Shown: positions 27,306 to 37,621 of the stretch, piece after piece
How positions within the stretch are numbered: position 1 is the first letter of the stretch
Layout: every line of letters begins with the position of its first letter
NCBI GenBank assembly: GCA_946557105.1
Contig: CAMNSZ010000006.1
Span: 1 to 64,000, forward strand
Reading direction: 5' to 3'
From: an uncultured Lachnospiraceae bacterium
GTDB taxonomy: Bacteria; Bacillota; Clostridia; Lachnospirales; Lachnospiraceae
Length of the DNA: 64,000 nucleotides
The notes under the pieces: model-generated
Database searches by the model: none
Seen by the model: only the letters and a program-made list of their open reading frames with translations
What the model was told of the DNA's origin: nothing
Made by a program: the position numbers and the translations under genes

Positions 27306-27503
27306 GAGAGCCGTGAGCGGCATAATTAAAAGGTTGTCAGAAAAGGTTTTTTAGTGTATCTTTATTTTATGTCAGGGGAATTGATATAAAAAAGATTTAA
27401 CCGGCGGCCTTGGTTATGGCAAAAGGGCGCGGCAATATGTGAAATACATGGTTCTATCGGCGTTGTAAGCGATAGACTGATTAAGGAACAGAGGTTACGT
27501 TAG

Positions 27504-28976
27504 ATGGGTAAAAGAGAAAAGTTCGGTTCAAGGCTTGGATTTATATTGGTTTCCGCAGGCTGTGCGGTAGGGCTTGGGAATGTGTGGAAATTTCCCTATA
27601 TGTGCGGGCAGTGCGGCGGAGCCGCGTTTATTTTAATATATCTGGTGTTTCTTGCCATTTTAGGATTTCCTATTATGGTGTGCGAGTTTTCGGTGGGCAG
27701 GGGGAGCCAGAAGAGCTGCGCCACATCTTTCCGGGAGCTGGAGCCGGAGGGAACCGGATGGCATCATTTCGGATATTTCGGTATGGCGGGAAATTACTTG
27801 CTTATGATGTTTTATACTATGGTGGCGGGTTGGATGATGTATTATTGTTACCGTTGCCTGAGGGGTGAATTCTCGGATACGGTATTGGATACCGACGCTG
27901 TTGCGGCTAAATTTGAAGAGATGACGGGTTCGGCGGGGATAATGACGCTCTGGACGGTGCTTGCCATTGTTTTGGCGTTCAGTATTTGTTCTCTGGGCGT
28001 TCAGAAGGGCGTGGAGAAAATCACCAAGGTGATGATGGTGTGTCTCCTTGTTCTTATAGCCGTTCTGGCGGTTCATTCCCTGACGCTGCCGGGAGCTATG
28101 GAGGGGGTGAAATTTTATCTGCTTCCCGATTTTAAGGGGATGGCGGAAAAGGGAATTGGGAATGTGGTGTTTGGCGCCATGTCGCAGGCGTTTTTTACGT
28201 TAAGCATCGGCGTGGGTTCCATGGCAATTTTCGGGAGTTATTTGGATAAAAGCCGTTCTCTCACGGGCGAGACGGTGAGCATTACACTGTTGGATACCTT
28301 TGTTGCGTTGATGGCGGGGCTGATTATTATTCCGGCATGCTTTTCCTTCGGAATCGAGCCGGAGGCGGGGCCGCCCCTTATTTTTATCACTCTGCCCAAT
28401 ATTTTTAACAGGATGGCGGGAGGACGTGTCTGGGGAACCCTGTTTTTCCTGTTTTTGTCCTTTGCGGCGTTATCCACGGTAATTGCGGTATTTGAAAACA
28501 TTATCTCCTTTGCCATTGATTTGTGGGGCTGGAAGCGGAAAAAGGCGGTTGCAATAAACATTGTAGCTGTTATTATACTGTCCCTGCCGTGTATTTTAGG
28601 CTTTAATGTGTTGGCGGGCGTTCAGCCTTTAGGGCCGGGAAGCGGTATTATGGATTTGGAGGATTTTCTTGTGTCAAATAATCTTCTTCCGCTGGGCTGT
28701 CTGGTTTATCTGACCTTTTGCACCACCAAAAACGGCTGGGGCTGGGAGAATTTTATACGGGAAGCAAACAGCGGTAAAGGAATGGGTTTTCCCAAAAGGC
28801 TTAAGTGGTATATGACCTTTGTACTGCCGTTTATTGTGGTGGGAATTTATCTGAAGGGTTATTATGATATGTTTTACGATAAGGGAATGATATATTTTAT
28901 TCTCTGGATGATGGTGGCGGCTGCTTTTTTGGGGTTGATCGGCTGGATGATATTTGGCAGGAGAAAGAAAAGATAG
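27504..28976 (+). CDS. Sodium-dependent SNF-family (NSS) transporter
   Basis: 490 aa, about 11-12 membrane helices. Starts with the family block GFILVSAGCAVGLGNVWKFP and YMCGQCGGAAFILIYLVFL. TM6 carries AFFTLSIGVGSMAIFGSY and TM8 LSFAALSTVIAVFENIISF, both usual substrate/sodium sites. Bacterial members (LeuT, TnaT, MhsT) import amino acids with sodium. A second, repair-related gene follows at 12 bp, perhaps by read-through. Confidence 0.9.
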   Translation: MGKREKFGSRLGFILVSAGCAVGLGNVWKFPYMCGQCGGAAFILIYLVFLAILGFPIMVCEFSVGRGSQKSCATSFRELEPEGTGWHHFGYFGMAGNYLLMMFYTMVAGWMMYYCYRCLRGEFSDTVLDTDAVAAKFEEMTGSAGIMTLWTVLAIVLAFSICSLGVQKGVEKITKVMMVCLLVLIAVLAVHSLTLPGAMEGVKFYLLPDFKGMAEKGIGNVVFGAMSQAFFTLSIGVGSMAIFGSYLDKSRSLTGETVSITLLDTFVALMAGLIIIPACFSFGIEPEAGPPLIFITLPNIFNRMAGGRVWGTLFFLFLSFAALSTVIAVFENIISFAIDLWGWKRKKAVAINIVAVIILSLPCILGFNVLAGVQPLGPGSGIMDLEDFLVSNNLLPLGCLVYLTFCTTKNGWGWENFIREANSGKGMGFPKRLKWYMTFVLPFIVVGIYLKGYYDMFYDKGMIYFILWMMVAAAFLGLIGWMIFGRRKKR

Positions 28977-28988
28977 GTTGATTTTCAT

Positions 28989-29810
28989 ATGATAAGACTT
29001 AAGACAGAAAATTTTAATTTGGCGCAAATATGTCAATCAGGGCAGTGCTTTCGCATGAGCGAAAAGTCAAAAATGCTTTATAGCGTAATTGCAGGGAACC
29101 GCTATCTGGAGCTGGAGCAGCAGGGGCAGGAATGTACTTTCTATTGTGATGAGGCGGAATTTGATAATTTCTGGAGGGCCTATTTTGATTTGGAGGAGAA
29201 TTATGCCGCCATTATAGGGAGGATTTCTCCGGAGGACGTTTATCTGAAAAATGCGGCGAGAATGGGCTGTGGTATCAGAATTTTGCGGCAGGATTTGTGG
29301 GAAATGATAGTTTCCTTTTTGATTTCCCAGCAAAACAATATTACAAGGATTCGCAGGTGTATTGGAAACATTTGCGAAGTCTACGGCAAAAGGCTGGTGA
29401 ACGCTTGGGGCGAGGAATATTACGGATTCCCTGCGCCTGAAGCGCTTGCAGGTCTGGAAGACAATGCGCTGCTGGAGTGTAATCTTGGATATCGCAGCAA
29501 GTATGTGGTGCGCGCCGCAAAAAGCGTGGTAAGCGGAGAATGTGATTTGGAGGCTCTCCGGCGCCTATCCTATAAAGGGGCGAAAACAGAATTGTTAAAA
29601 TTGTATGGTGTGGGTGAGAAGGTGGCGGATTGTATCTGTCTTTTTGCATTGCACCATTTGGAGGCATTTCCGGTGGACACGCATATAAATCAGGCATTGC
29701 AGAAGCATTACAGGCGGGGCTTTCCCATGAGGCGGTACAAGGGATGTCAGGGTGCGCTGCAGCAATACATATTTTACTACGAATTACATGGGGAACGGAT
29801 GGAGGAATAA
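28989..29810 (+). CDS. ogg: 8-oxoguanine DNA glycosylase (OGG1 type)
   Basis: 273 aa. The N-terminal beta domain carries NLAQICQSGQCFRM, the helical core SFLISQQNNITRIRRCI, and the helix-hairpin-helix LYGVGEKVADCICLFALHHL with the catalytic Lys (VGEK-V) and, after it, the Asp in FPVDTHI. Removes 8-oxoguanine and nicks the strand. This short form matches the clostridial OGG group. Start ATG 12 bp after the transporter stop; ribosome site weak (AGGTTG). Confidence 0.9.
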   Translation: MIRLKTENFNLAQICQSGQCFRMSEKSKMLYSVIAGNRYLELEQQGQECTFYCDEAEFDNFWRAYFDLEENYAAIIGRISPEDVYLKNAARMGCGIRILRQDLWEMIVSFLISQQNNITRIRRCIGNICEVYGKRLVNAWGEEYYGFPAPEALAGLEDNALLECNLGYRSKYVVRAAKSVVSGECDLEALRRLSYKGAKTELLKLYGVGEKVADCICLFALHHLEAFPVDTHINQALQKHYRRGFPMRRYKGCQGALQQYIFYYELHGERMEE

Positions 29811-29993
29811 ATTTGGCAGGCTTGCTGTTACTTTTGTGAATTGGGAAATATTTAATAAATTTTCAAAAATATTCGTAATAACTCTAATATTTTCTGATAA
29901 ATCGCACGAAATATATAATGAAAATAAGAATGCACTGTCAAAATATGCATCCAAGGAGGGATTAACGCAGCAAACGGACTTTCAAGCATTTTC

Positions 29994-30224
29994 ATGGTGA
30001 CTTCAGTGATGGCAGTTCCCGATACCGGCAGGACAAGGCGAGACGAACAGCATGTTCCCGTCACTGTTTCCAAAAAGAAAAACGATCAAGGGTTATTTGC
30101 AGAAATTTTGGAAAAAAGCTTAAAGGAGACAGCGGAGGGTGCCGTGTATTGCTGTACGACCACCTATGGACGAGACAGCAAAATGCAGACCTTTCTTTAT
30201 CAGACCCGGGAATATCATTACTGA
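29994..30224 (+). CDS. Small conserved Lachnospiraceae-type hypothetical protein
   Basis: 76 aa. The C-terminal half AVYCCTTTYGRDSKMQTFLY QTREYHY resembles a small protein I recall from many Lachnospiraceae, with the core CxTxTYGxDxxxQxFxYQxREY. Polar, no membrane helix. The ATG lacks a good ribosome site; AAGGAGG lies 36 bp upstream, so the true start is unsure. Function unknown. Confidence 0.5.
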   Translation: MVTSVMAVPDTGRTRRDEQHVPVTVSKKKNDQGLFAEILEKSLKETAEGAVYCCTTTYGRDSKMQTFLYQTREYHY

Positions 30225-30230
30225 AAAATA

Positions 30231-30270
30231 AAGGCTGCCGCATCGGCTCAGGGCTTGGTGCGGCAGCCTT
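30231..30270 (+). terminator. Hairpin after the small conserved gene
   Basis: Perfect 12-bp stem AAGGCTGCCGCA / TGCGGCAGCCTT with a 16-base loop and a poor T tail (GTATTT), 6 bp after the stop codon. The remaining stretch to 30506 has no gene. Confidence 0.6.
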
Positions 30271-30506
30271 GTATTTGGCGGCAGCCTTCAAATCGGTTCA
30301 TAATCGGCGTTCGTTTTGTATAATTGGTGTCCAAAATCCAGAAATAATAGTTATGTAATATTGATTTGTAGGGGATATTAGGTTATTATGATAAATGTAG
30401 TGGTTTATGAAAGGAAGCTTCCAAGAAGCAATATAGGGCGGACCTAAGACGGATTTAAGCGTAAGGGAACGTTGAAGCGCACAGACGGGAGCAAGGTTAA
30501 ATAGAA

Positions 30507-30944
30507 ATGAATAAGAATTTATCTGACAATAAAACCGACGGGCTTTTAAGGGAGTTAAAATTTACCCGCATTATCTGTATGATTTCTTCCGTGCTGACCC
30601 TGTGCCTGTTGCTTGGCGGGGTTATTTTGTATGGCAGGGTTCGGGAATTATCAGAAATATGCGAGCCTGCTGTGGAAAAGATATCGGATATAGATATGAA
30701 AAGCTTTAACGACACCCTTAATCATGTGAACGCCACCTTGGAAAGGGTGGACTGGGAACAGGTGGCGGATTCTCTCGGGAAGCTTGATGTGGACGCCATC
30801 AATTCGGCAATTGAAGGCTTGGACACAAAAGAGCTTAGCGAGACCTTGAAGAATTTGAACGATGCGGTGGAGAAGATTAAGGAATTGGGTGAAAGATTGA
30901 GCTCGCTGCCGGCTTGGCTTAACGATAAGTTTGGTAAAGGTTAA
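30507..30944 (+). CDS. Single-pass membrane protein with coiled-coil ectodomain
   Basis: 145 aa. One membrane helix at about 22-45 (IICMISSVLTLCLLLGGVIL), then repeated heptad-like helices (SFNDTLNHVNATLERVDWEQ; VDAINSAIEGLDTKELSETL). Short cytoplasmic tail, type II or III orientation not clear. No enzymatic motif. No family recognised; similar small proteins are common in Lachnospiraceae. Confidence 0.65.
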   Translation: MNKNLSDNKTDGLLRELKFTRIICMISSVLTLCLLLGGVILYGRVRELSEICEPAVEKISDIDMKSFNDTLNHVNATLERVDWEQVADSLGKLDVDAINSAIEGLDTKELSETLKNLNDAVEKIKELGERLSSLPAWLNDKFGKG

Positions 30945-31030
30945 GCTGGGAACAAATTGAAAACAGGCATTACGGTTTATTTTTCAATTTAATGTTTTAA
31001 TGTTTGTAAAATCGGACGGGTGGAGCGGAC

Positions 31031-34000
31031 ATGAATCATATATACCATGATATTTTTAGGGCAATTCATGAGGGAAAATGGCTGAAAATAGAATATCGTA
31101 ATAAGGACGGGCAGATCACAAAGTATTGGATAGGCATACGCAATTTAAATGCGGTAAAGCGCACCCTTTCCGTGGACGGACTGCATTTAGGCAAGTATAC
31201 AACGGATTTTTATGACGTTATCCATATAGATTCCATTTTGTCCACGCAGATTGTGGAGGGTTCTTATTGCCCTGTCAATGACGCTCTTGTGAGGGATATT
31301 TATTTGAATCCCCACAAATATAAGTCTTTGTTTGATAATACAGCCAACTTAAAGATTCTAAGCTATCTGGAGATGTGTAACCGTATGGATACTACGCCCT
31401 ATTTTTCGGATTTTGAGTTGGTCCGTTTTTTGGATTTAGACAGCTTTGGCGGGGAGAGTTATCAGCTGAGTCAGGAGCAGTTTCAGACGATTGTGAAGAG
31501 CTTTCAGCAGAAAATGGGCGAAAAGGCGCGCAAGGACGGAAAGCTTGTGATGCAGCAGCTTGCCATGAATGTGTTGAGCATCCATACCGGGAAGGGATTG
31601 TATTTGCTCGCCTATAGGAGGCTGCAGCTTGACGTAAAAAATAAAATTTTGCGTCCGGAGGATGAGATTACCATATGTACGGAATTTACTGTAGGTGAGA
31701 CAAAGGAAAACATACGCAGGTATTTGGATGCGGAGGAATATGAGCTTTTAAAGGACTTTGAGGCGAATCAGGAGAAGATAAAGGACTGTGTGACAAAGCA
31801 TGCCGGACAAGTTATGGGAGTGGATGATATGCCTTATGTAATCGGGCTGGGCATGGAGGTTGTGCTTGATTTGCACAAGGAGTATCAGGCGATTGCGGAT
31901 ATGTATCATGAGGAGAAGGCAACGGTTCCCATAAAGGCATTTTTTGGCGACCTTTTGAGCCGACCCAGACGAATCAAGGATTATCCCATTACCCTGATTG
32001 ACAGGAAAATTAATCTGGACCAGCTTTTGGCAATTAACAATGCCATGAAATATCCTGTGGCATACATTCAAGGTCCTCCCGGTACGGGGAAGACAAACAC
32101 AATAATCAATACTATAGTGACAGCTTTTTTCAACGAGAGGACGGTTTTGTTCGCCTCTTATAACAATCATCCCATTAACGGCGTGTTTGAAAAGCTGCTT
32201 AACATGGAATACAGAGGGCGGAAAATCCTGTTTCCTGTACTGCGGCTGGGAAATGTGGACAAAATGAAGGAGGCAATAACGCATATTAAAAACGTATACA
32301 GGCAGGCGCAGGCAATCACTGTGTTTGAGTCCACATTAGATAAAAAGAAGGATGACCGTATCGAGCGGGCCAAGAAGCTGTCAAGTCTGCTGAAGAAATA
32401 CGAGGATGTGTTGGATTTAAAGGAGCGGCAGGAAACATTAAACAGAATGGTGGAATATCAGAGCAAAAGAAAAGCATCTCTGGAAATGGTTCCCTTTCAG
32501 GCGGATTTGCAGGGAAGGCAGTTAAATCAGGTTCAAAAAAAGCTGGGAACAGTGGGGGAAGTGACTGACAGTGAGGCAATGGCACTTTTGGAGAACGATT
32601 TGGACGAGCTGTATAAATACCTCTTTTACACCTCCGCCCGATATATAAAAAGGCTGGAGGATTCAAAATATAAGGATTTGCGCGATATCTTATTTGAAGA
32701 GAATGAGGAGACACAGGTAAATAGCTTTGGCAAATACCTAAGCGAATCGGAGAATATGAAAAATCTGCAAAAGATTTTTCCCATTATGATTACCACATGC
32801 ATATCCGCTCATAAGCTGGGAGAGCCCAAGCCTTTGTTTGACATGGTGATTATCGACGAGGCGAGCCAATGTAATACGGCGGTTTCCCTTGTGCCGATTA
32901 TCAGGGGAGAAAATCTTATGCTGGTAGGCGACCCTCAGCAGTTAAATCCGGTGATTCTGTTGGATGAGATGGCAAATCAAAAGCTGCGGAAAAGATATAA
33001 TGTGGCGGACGAATATGACTATAGGAAAAATTCTATTTATAAGACCTTTCTCGCCTGCGACGCAGTGAGCGACGAGGTTCTTTTACATAATCATTATCGG
33101 TGTAATCGTAAGATTATTGAATTTAATAACAAAAAGTATTACAATTCCAGACTAAAAATCTGCTCGGACAGCAAGGAACAGCAGCCTCTTGTGTATATGG
33201 ACATAAAAAGTGAGCGAAGCGATGTGAAAAACACGGCGTATCAGGAGGTGGAGGAAATCGTTCGGTATGCGTGTCTGAACAAGGATAAGAGCATCGGCGT
33301 AATCACTCCCTTTGTAAACCAGAAGAAGCTGATAGAGGAGGCCTTAAGGCGTGAAAATCTTCAAAATGTTGTCTGCGGAACGGTTCACGCTTTTCAGGGA
33401 GACGAGAAGGATGTGGTGCTGTTTTCTACGGCGATAACCGACCAGACGCAGGCGGGAACCTATGAGTGGCTGAAAAACAATAAGGAGCTTATCAATGTGG
33501 CGACCTCAAGGGCAAGGGAGAAGCTTATTGTGCTTTCGGATTCCAAGAATCTGGCCAGACTTCATCAGAAGGATGGGGAGGATGATTTATTTGAGCTGGT
33601 GGAATATGTGAGAAAGAACGGGCAGTCTCAGGTGAGCCAAAAGCGTGCCAATTCCAGAGCTTTGGGAGTAAAGCCCTTCAGCACGGCCACAGAGGAAGCC
33701 TTTTTAAAGAACCTAAACCACGCGTTGGAAAACATTTGGATGTCTCAGAGCCGTTACAGCGTACAGAAGGAAGTGGCGATTGCTCAGGTATTTCAGGAAA
33801 ATATAGGATATCATGATTTGTTTTACTCGGGGCGCTTTGACTTTGTGGTGTATGAACGGCAGGGGCAGGCCGATATCCCGGTGCTGGCAATAGAGTTAGA
33901 CGGCAAGGAGCATTTTGAGGACGAGATAGTAAAGAACCGAGACCGGAAGAAAAACGAAATTTGCCGCGCCCATAATCTGCAGATTATACGGGTGGAAAAT

Positions 34001-34066
34001 TCCTATGCAAGACGTTATAATCACATCAAGGAAATATTGATGAATTATTTTTCGGTTAGGCATTAA
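31031..34066 (+). CDS. WYL-like / SF1 (DNA2-NAM7) helicase / DUF2726 nuclease fusion
   Basis: 1011 aa, ATG after GTGGAGC. The first ~90 residues look like a WYL module (WLKIEYRNKDGQITKYWIGI RNL). The SF1 helicase follows: Walker A YIQGPPGTGKTNTIIN (about 346), Walker B MVIIDEASQCN, GDPQQL, then HAFQGDEKDVVLFS and VATSRAREKLIVLS. The last ~120 residues match DUF2726, a PD-(D/E)xK-like domain: YSGRFDFVVYE, AIELDGKEHFED and a closing IIRVENSYARRYNHIKEI. Ligand-sensing WYL plus helicase plus nuclease is a defence-like architecture. recQ follows on the same strand at 103 bp. Exact role unknown. Confidence 0.82.
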   Translation: MNHIYHDIFRAIHEGKWLKIEYRNKDGQITKYWIGIRNLNAVKRTLSVDGLHLGKYTTDFYDVIHIDSILSTQIVEGSYCPVNDALVRDIYLNPHKYKSLFDNTANLKILSYLEMCNRMDTTPYFSDFELVRFLDLDSFGGESYQLSQEQFQTIVKSFQQKMGEKARKDGKLVMQQLAMNVLSIHTGKGLYLLAYRRLQLDVKNKILRPEDEITICTEFTVGETKENIRRYLDAEEYELLKDFEANQEKIKDCVTKHAGQVMGVDDMPYVIGLGMEVVLDLHKEYQAIADMYHEEKATVPIKAFFGDLLSRPRRIKDYPITLIDRKINLDQLLAINNAMKYPVAYIQGPPGTGKTNTIINTIVTAFFNERTVLFASYNNHPINGVFEKLLNMEYRGRKILFPVLRLGNVDKMKEAITHIKNVYRQAQAITVFESTLDKKKDDRIERAKKLSSLLKKYEDVLDLKERQETLNRMVEYQSKRKASLEMVPFQADLQGRQLNQVQKKLGTVGEVTDSEAMALLENDLDELYKYLFYTSARYIKRLEDSKYKDLRDILFEENEETQVNSFGKYLSESENMKNLQKIFPIMITTCISAHKLGEPKPLFDMVIIDEASQCNTAVSLVPIIRGENLMLVGDPQQLNPVILLDEMANQKLRKRYNVADEYDYRKNSIYKTFLACDAVSDEVLLHNHYRCNRKIIEFNNKKYYNSRLKICSDSKEQQPLVYMDIKSERSDVKNTAYQEVEEIVRYACLNKDKSIGVITPFVNQKKLIEEALRRENLQNVVCGTVHAFQGDEKDVVLFSTAITDQTQAGTYEWLKNNKELINVATSRAREKLIVLSDSKNLARLHQKDGEDDLFELVEYVRKNGQSQVSQKRANSRALGVKPFSTATEEAFLKNLNHALENIWMSQSRYSVQKEVAIAQVFQENIGYHDLFYSGRFDFVVYERQGQADIPVLAIELDGKEHFEDEIVKNRDRKKNEICRAHNLQIIRVENSYARRYNHIKEILMNYFSVRH

Positions 34067-34169
34067 AAGGTTTTTTGCGCAATCGTGAGATTGGATAAAT
34101 CGGCGGACAGGGACAGGAATGCTTCGGAGTATAAGGCAGGATGAAAGAAAAATACAGAAGGGGAAAGTG

Positions 34170-36530
34170 ATGGATAAGTACCGGATATTAAAGCAATACT
34201 TTGGCTACGATTCCTTTCGGGAAGGACAGGAGTTTATTATTGATACGATTTTAGGCGGCGGGGATGTGCTTGGGATTATGCCCACAGGCGCGGGCAAATC
34301 TCTGTGCTATCAGGTGCCGGCGCTTATGCTTCCCGGCATTAGCGTGGTGGTATCGCCCCTTATTTCCCTGATGAACGATCAGGTGCGCGCTTTGAATGAA
34401 GCGGGGGTTCATGCCGCCTATATCAACAGCACCCTGACGGATATGCAGGTGTCTAAGGCCCTGCAATATGCGGCGCAGGGAAAGTACAAAATTATCTATG
34501 TGGCTCCGGAGCGGTTAAGCGCCTATGAATTTATGCAGTTTGTGAGATACGGGGATATTTCCATGGTGACGGTGGACGAGGCGCATTGTATTTCCCAGTG
34601 GGGGCAGGATTTCCGCCCCAGCTACTTAAAAATTATTGATTTTATCCGCAGCATAAGAAAAAGACCAATCGTCAGCGCCTTTACGGCGACGGCTACAAAG
34701 GAAGTCAGGGAAGATATTCTCTGTGCGCTGGGGCTCCAAAATCCCAAGCTGCTGGTGACGGGCTTTGACAGGAAGAATCTTTTTTTCTCGGTGGAGCGCC
34801 CCGCACATAAGGAAGGCTTTCTTAAGGCTTATCTAGAGGAACACAGGGAGGAGAGCGGTATTATTTATTGTGCCACCAGGAAAAACGTGGACAGGCTGTA
34901 CGAGCTTTTAAGGGAAGAGGGCTTTTTGGTGACGGAGTATCATGCGGGCTTGAGCAGCGAAAGCCGCAGGGAGAATCAGGAGGATTTTATTTACGACAGG
35001 AAGCCTGTTATGATAGCTACCAATGCCTTTGGCATGGGAATTGACAAATCCAATGTGCGCTATGTGGTTCATTACAATATGCCCCAGAATCTGGAGAACT
35101 ATTATCAGGAGGCGGGAAGGGCGGGGCGCGACCAAGAGGCTGCGGAGTGCGTTCTGCTGTATTCGCCTCAGGACATTGTGATAAACCGCTTTCTGTTGGA
35201 GGGTAAGGAGCTTAGCAGGCAGCTGTCGCCGGAGGAAGCCGATTTAGTCAGGGAGAGAGATGAGATAAGGCTTCGTGTGATGACAACCTATTGCACTACT
35301 ACGAAATGCTTAAGGGAATATATTCTCCGGTATTTTGGGGAAACGGACGCCGCGCCCTGCGGGAACTGCTCCAACTGCCTGAGGGAGTATGAGGAGGAGG
35401 ACGTGACGGCTGCAGCCTATGAAATTATAAACTGTGTGCTGGAGCTTAGGCAGCGGTTCGGCGTTAATGTGGTAGTCGGAACCCTTCAGGGCAGAAACAA
35501 CGCAAGGCTGCGGGAGTATGGCGCACAGCGCTGTAGAGCCTACGGCAGGCTTAAGCAATATGGTGAAGAAAAGCTAAAACAGATTATCAATGAGCTGCTT
35601 TTGGAGGATATGCTGAGACTTACTACAGATAAATATTCTCTGGTAAAGGTCACCGCTTTCGGTATGGAATTTTGGCGGGAAGCAGGCGGCATATCCGAGG
35701 CTGGGGCGGGCGGCGTTTCTCCCATTATGATAAGAACCGTAAAGGAATTGCCGGGCTTTGGCGGTGAAGAAGGGCCGGCGTATGAAGAGAGAGAGGGTCA
35801 GGCATGGGCAGGGAATGCAGGAAGCCGTAAGCGGATTTCGGATATCTTAAATTCCAGAGGGCTCGATTTGTTCGAGGCGTTGCGCAGCCTGCGCACCCAG
35901 ATAGCCAGAGAAGAGGGAATGCCGCCGTACATTATTTTCAGTGACAGAACCCTGTTGGATATGTGTATAAAAACGCCTCTTAGTGAAGAGGATATGCTGA
36001 ACGTAAACGGCGTGGGGCAGAACAAATACCACAAGTACGGGGAAAGGTTCCTTCAGGAAATAAACGGCTTTACAGGCGGCAGGAAGGAAAAATGTTATTT
36101 CGGCGACAGGCCGGAGGCACTTTCTGGTTCCTCCGGCAGACGGACAGGAAAGACCGGAAAAAAGAAGACGAAATCGGAATTTATTTTGACAAGGCAGCAG
36201 GCGATGCAATTTGTATATAGGGAAAGATATCTTGCCGCAGAGCTTGCGGCCAATTTAAGCAGTCTGACAGATACAAGCGAGGTAAAGAAGCTTACGGGAA
36301 AGGCGGTCTTTGCTTATGTTCAAGGTCTTGGGTACGCGGACGAGAAATATATGGACGGCAGATGGCGCAAGGTAGTTACGGAGGAAGGGAGCCGTCACGG
36401 CTTGGAGCTGGGAGAGCGAATCGGTCAGGCGGGAACGGTTTATGAGGATTTGTATTATAAGGAAGAGGCACAGAGGTTGATTGTGGAGCATTTTGTGGGG
36501 GGAAGCGTGAAGGTTTATGATTTTTTGTAA
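34170..36530 (+). CDS. recQ: ATP-dependent DNA helicase RecQ
   Basis: 786 aa from ATG 34170 behind AGGGGAAAG; an upstream in-frame ATG (34119) has no site. Motor: Walker A MPTGAGKSLCYQ (about 37), DEAH at 136-139, SAFTATAT, and motif VI QEAGRAGRDQE. Zinc site CGNCSNC (RQC) near 390, then winged helix and an HRDC domain (LFEALRSLRTQIAREEGMPP). A further ~150-residue C-terminal part (FILTRQQAMQFVYRERY...) is more than E. coli RecQ carries. Unwinds recombination and fork intermediates. Confidence 0.92.
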   Translation: MDKYRILKQYFGYDSFREGQEFIIDTILGGGDVLGIMPTGAGKSLCYQVPALMLPGISVVVSPLISLMNDQVRALNEAGVHAAYINSTLTDMQVSKALQYAAQGKYKIIYVAPERLSAYEFMQFVRYGDISMVTVDEAHCISQWGQDFRPSYLKIIDFIRSIRKRPIVSAFTATATKEVREDILCALGLQNPKLLVTGFDRKNLFFSVERPAHKEGFLKAYLEEHREESGIIYCATRKNVDRLYELLREEGFLVTEYHAGLSSESRRENQEDFIYDRKPVMIATNAFGMGIDKSNVRYVVHYNMPQNLENYYQEAGRAGRDQEAAECVLLYSPQDIVINRFLLEGKELSRQLSPEEADLVRERDEIRLRVMTTYCTTTKCLREYILRYFGETDAAPCGNCSNCLREYEEEDVTAAAYEIINCVLELRQRFGVNVVVGTLQGRNNARLREYGAQRCRAYGRLKQYGEEKLKQIINELLLEDMLRLTTDKYSLVKVTAFGMEFWREAGGISEAGAGGVSPIMIRTVKELPGFGGEEGPAYEEREGQAWAGNAGSRKRISDILNSRGLDLFEALRSLRTQIAREEGMPPYIIFSDRTLLDMCIKTPLSEEDMLNVNGVGQNKYHKYGERFLQEINGFTGGRKEKCYFGDRPEALSGSSGRRTGKTGKKKTKSEFILTRQQAMQFVYRERYLAAELAANLSSLTDTSEVKKLTGKAVFAYVQGLGYADEKYMDGRWRKVVTEEGSRHGLELGERIGQAGTVYEDLYYKEEAQRLIVEHFVGGSVKVYDFL

Positions 36531-36683
36531 AAAGCCTTCTCTACCTTTGGTGATTTCGGAGCGCAGGGAAACGTTCCCCTGTCATTGTCTGTTATGGATT
36601 TCAAGATTTACCATATTTGGAAAAAGTGTTAAAATGTAATTTGAGGATGATAATAATTGTTTAGGAAAGCTTGGAGACGCCCT

Positions 36684-37472
36684 ATGAAATCGAATTATAT
36701 AAAACGAACAGTAATGCTTTTTGTCATAAGCGCAATGCTGATTTACCTGCAGAATATTATGGTTCATGCTTCCAAAGCAGCCGTGACGGAAGAGGGACAT
36801 GAGGAAGACGTGGAGACATTTATCGGGAATTTTTATAAGGCGCACACAAAGGAAACTATCGAAAGTATACAGGAGAAGCTGGACGGTTCCCGGAGCCGTA
36901 ATTATATTGCCCGGTGCAAGGTTCTTTTTGCAAGCGGATTTAATAAATATGACAATATTGCCATAAAAGTATATGCATTGCAGGAGAAAAATGCCTATCT
37001 CGCAACCGTGGCGTATGATGCGTTTTTTGAGGGGATAGACGTTGGGCTTCCGGGCGCGGATACTGTAATGGTGAAGGAGACAGAGGACAACCGGCTGGTT
37101 ATATTGCAGGAGGATGTTTCCTCTGACTTGTCTGAAGAAGTGTTGAGGATTGTAACATCTGATGAAGTAGTTGAGCTTATGAATGAGATGAATGCCAAGT
37201 TAAATGACATTTTAGCGGACAATCCGGAAATTTGGGAGTGGATTACAAAGTTGAGTGGCGAGTTAACGGAGCAGACGTCTTCTTATCTTGAAAATTCCGA
37301 AGACCCACAGGGCAATATCGCATATATAGTCAAAGAAGGAGACTGCCTTTGGAGTATTGCCCAAAACGAGCTGGGCAACGGAATGTACTGGAGCAGAGTG
37401 TATGAAACCAACAAAGGTATAATAGGTGAAAATCCTGACTTGATTCTTGTGGGGATGCAATTACAGCTTTAG
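36684..37472 (+). CDS. Secreted LysM-domain protein
   Basis: 262 aa from ATG 36684 with GGAG 7 bp upstream; a TTG at 36657 is the alternative. Signal peptide: MKSNYIKR then TVMLFVISAMLIYLQNIMVH ASKA. The middle ~180 residues are unrecognised but carry a DUF-like alpha/beta stretch. The C-terminal LysM (IAYIVKEGDCLWSIAQNELG; NPDLILVGMQLQL) should bind peptidoglycan. Probably a wall-associated factor. Confidence 0.75.
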   Translation: MKSNYIKRTVMLFVISAMLIYLQNIMVHASKAAVTEEGHEEDVETFIGNFYKAHTKETIESIQEKLDGSRSRNYIARCKVLFASGFNKYDNIAIKVYALQEKNAYLATVAYDAFFEGIDVGLPGADTVMVKETEDNRLVILQEDVSSDLSEEVLRIVTSDEVVELMNEMNAKLNDILADNPEIWEWITKLSGELTEQTSSYLENSEDPQGNIAYIVKEGDCLWSIAQNELGNGMYWSRVYETNKGIIGENPDLILVGMQLQL

Positions 37473-37621
37473 CAAAGTATAAGGACTGTATTGTTTGTGT
37501 AACTGAAGAAAACGAACCTGCAAACGAGCTAAGAAACGCACAAAAGTATGAATTTAAAATTTGCGTTGCGGTTTCGTAAAAAACACTGATGCATAAAAGC
37601 AGCATAGAATGGAGGATTATC

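Noticed and set aside
36567..36584. Near-perfect palindrome CAGGGAAACGTTCCCCTG after recQ as a terminator
   Set aside because: No loop-plus-T-tail arrangement; could be chance.
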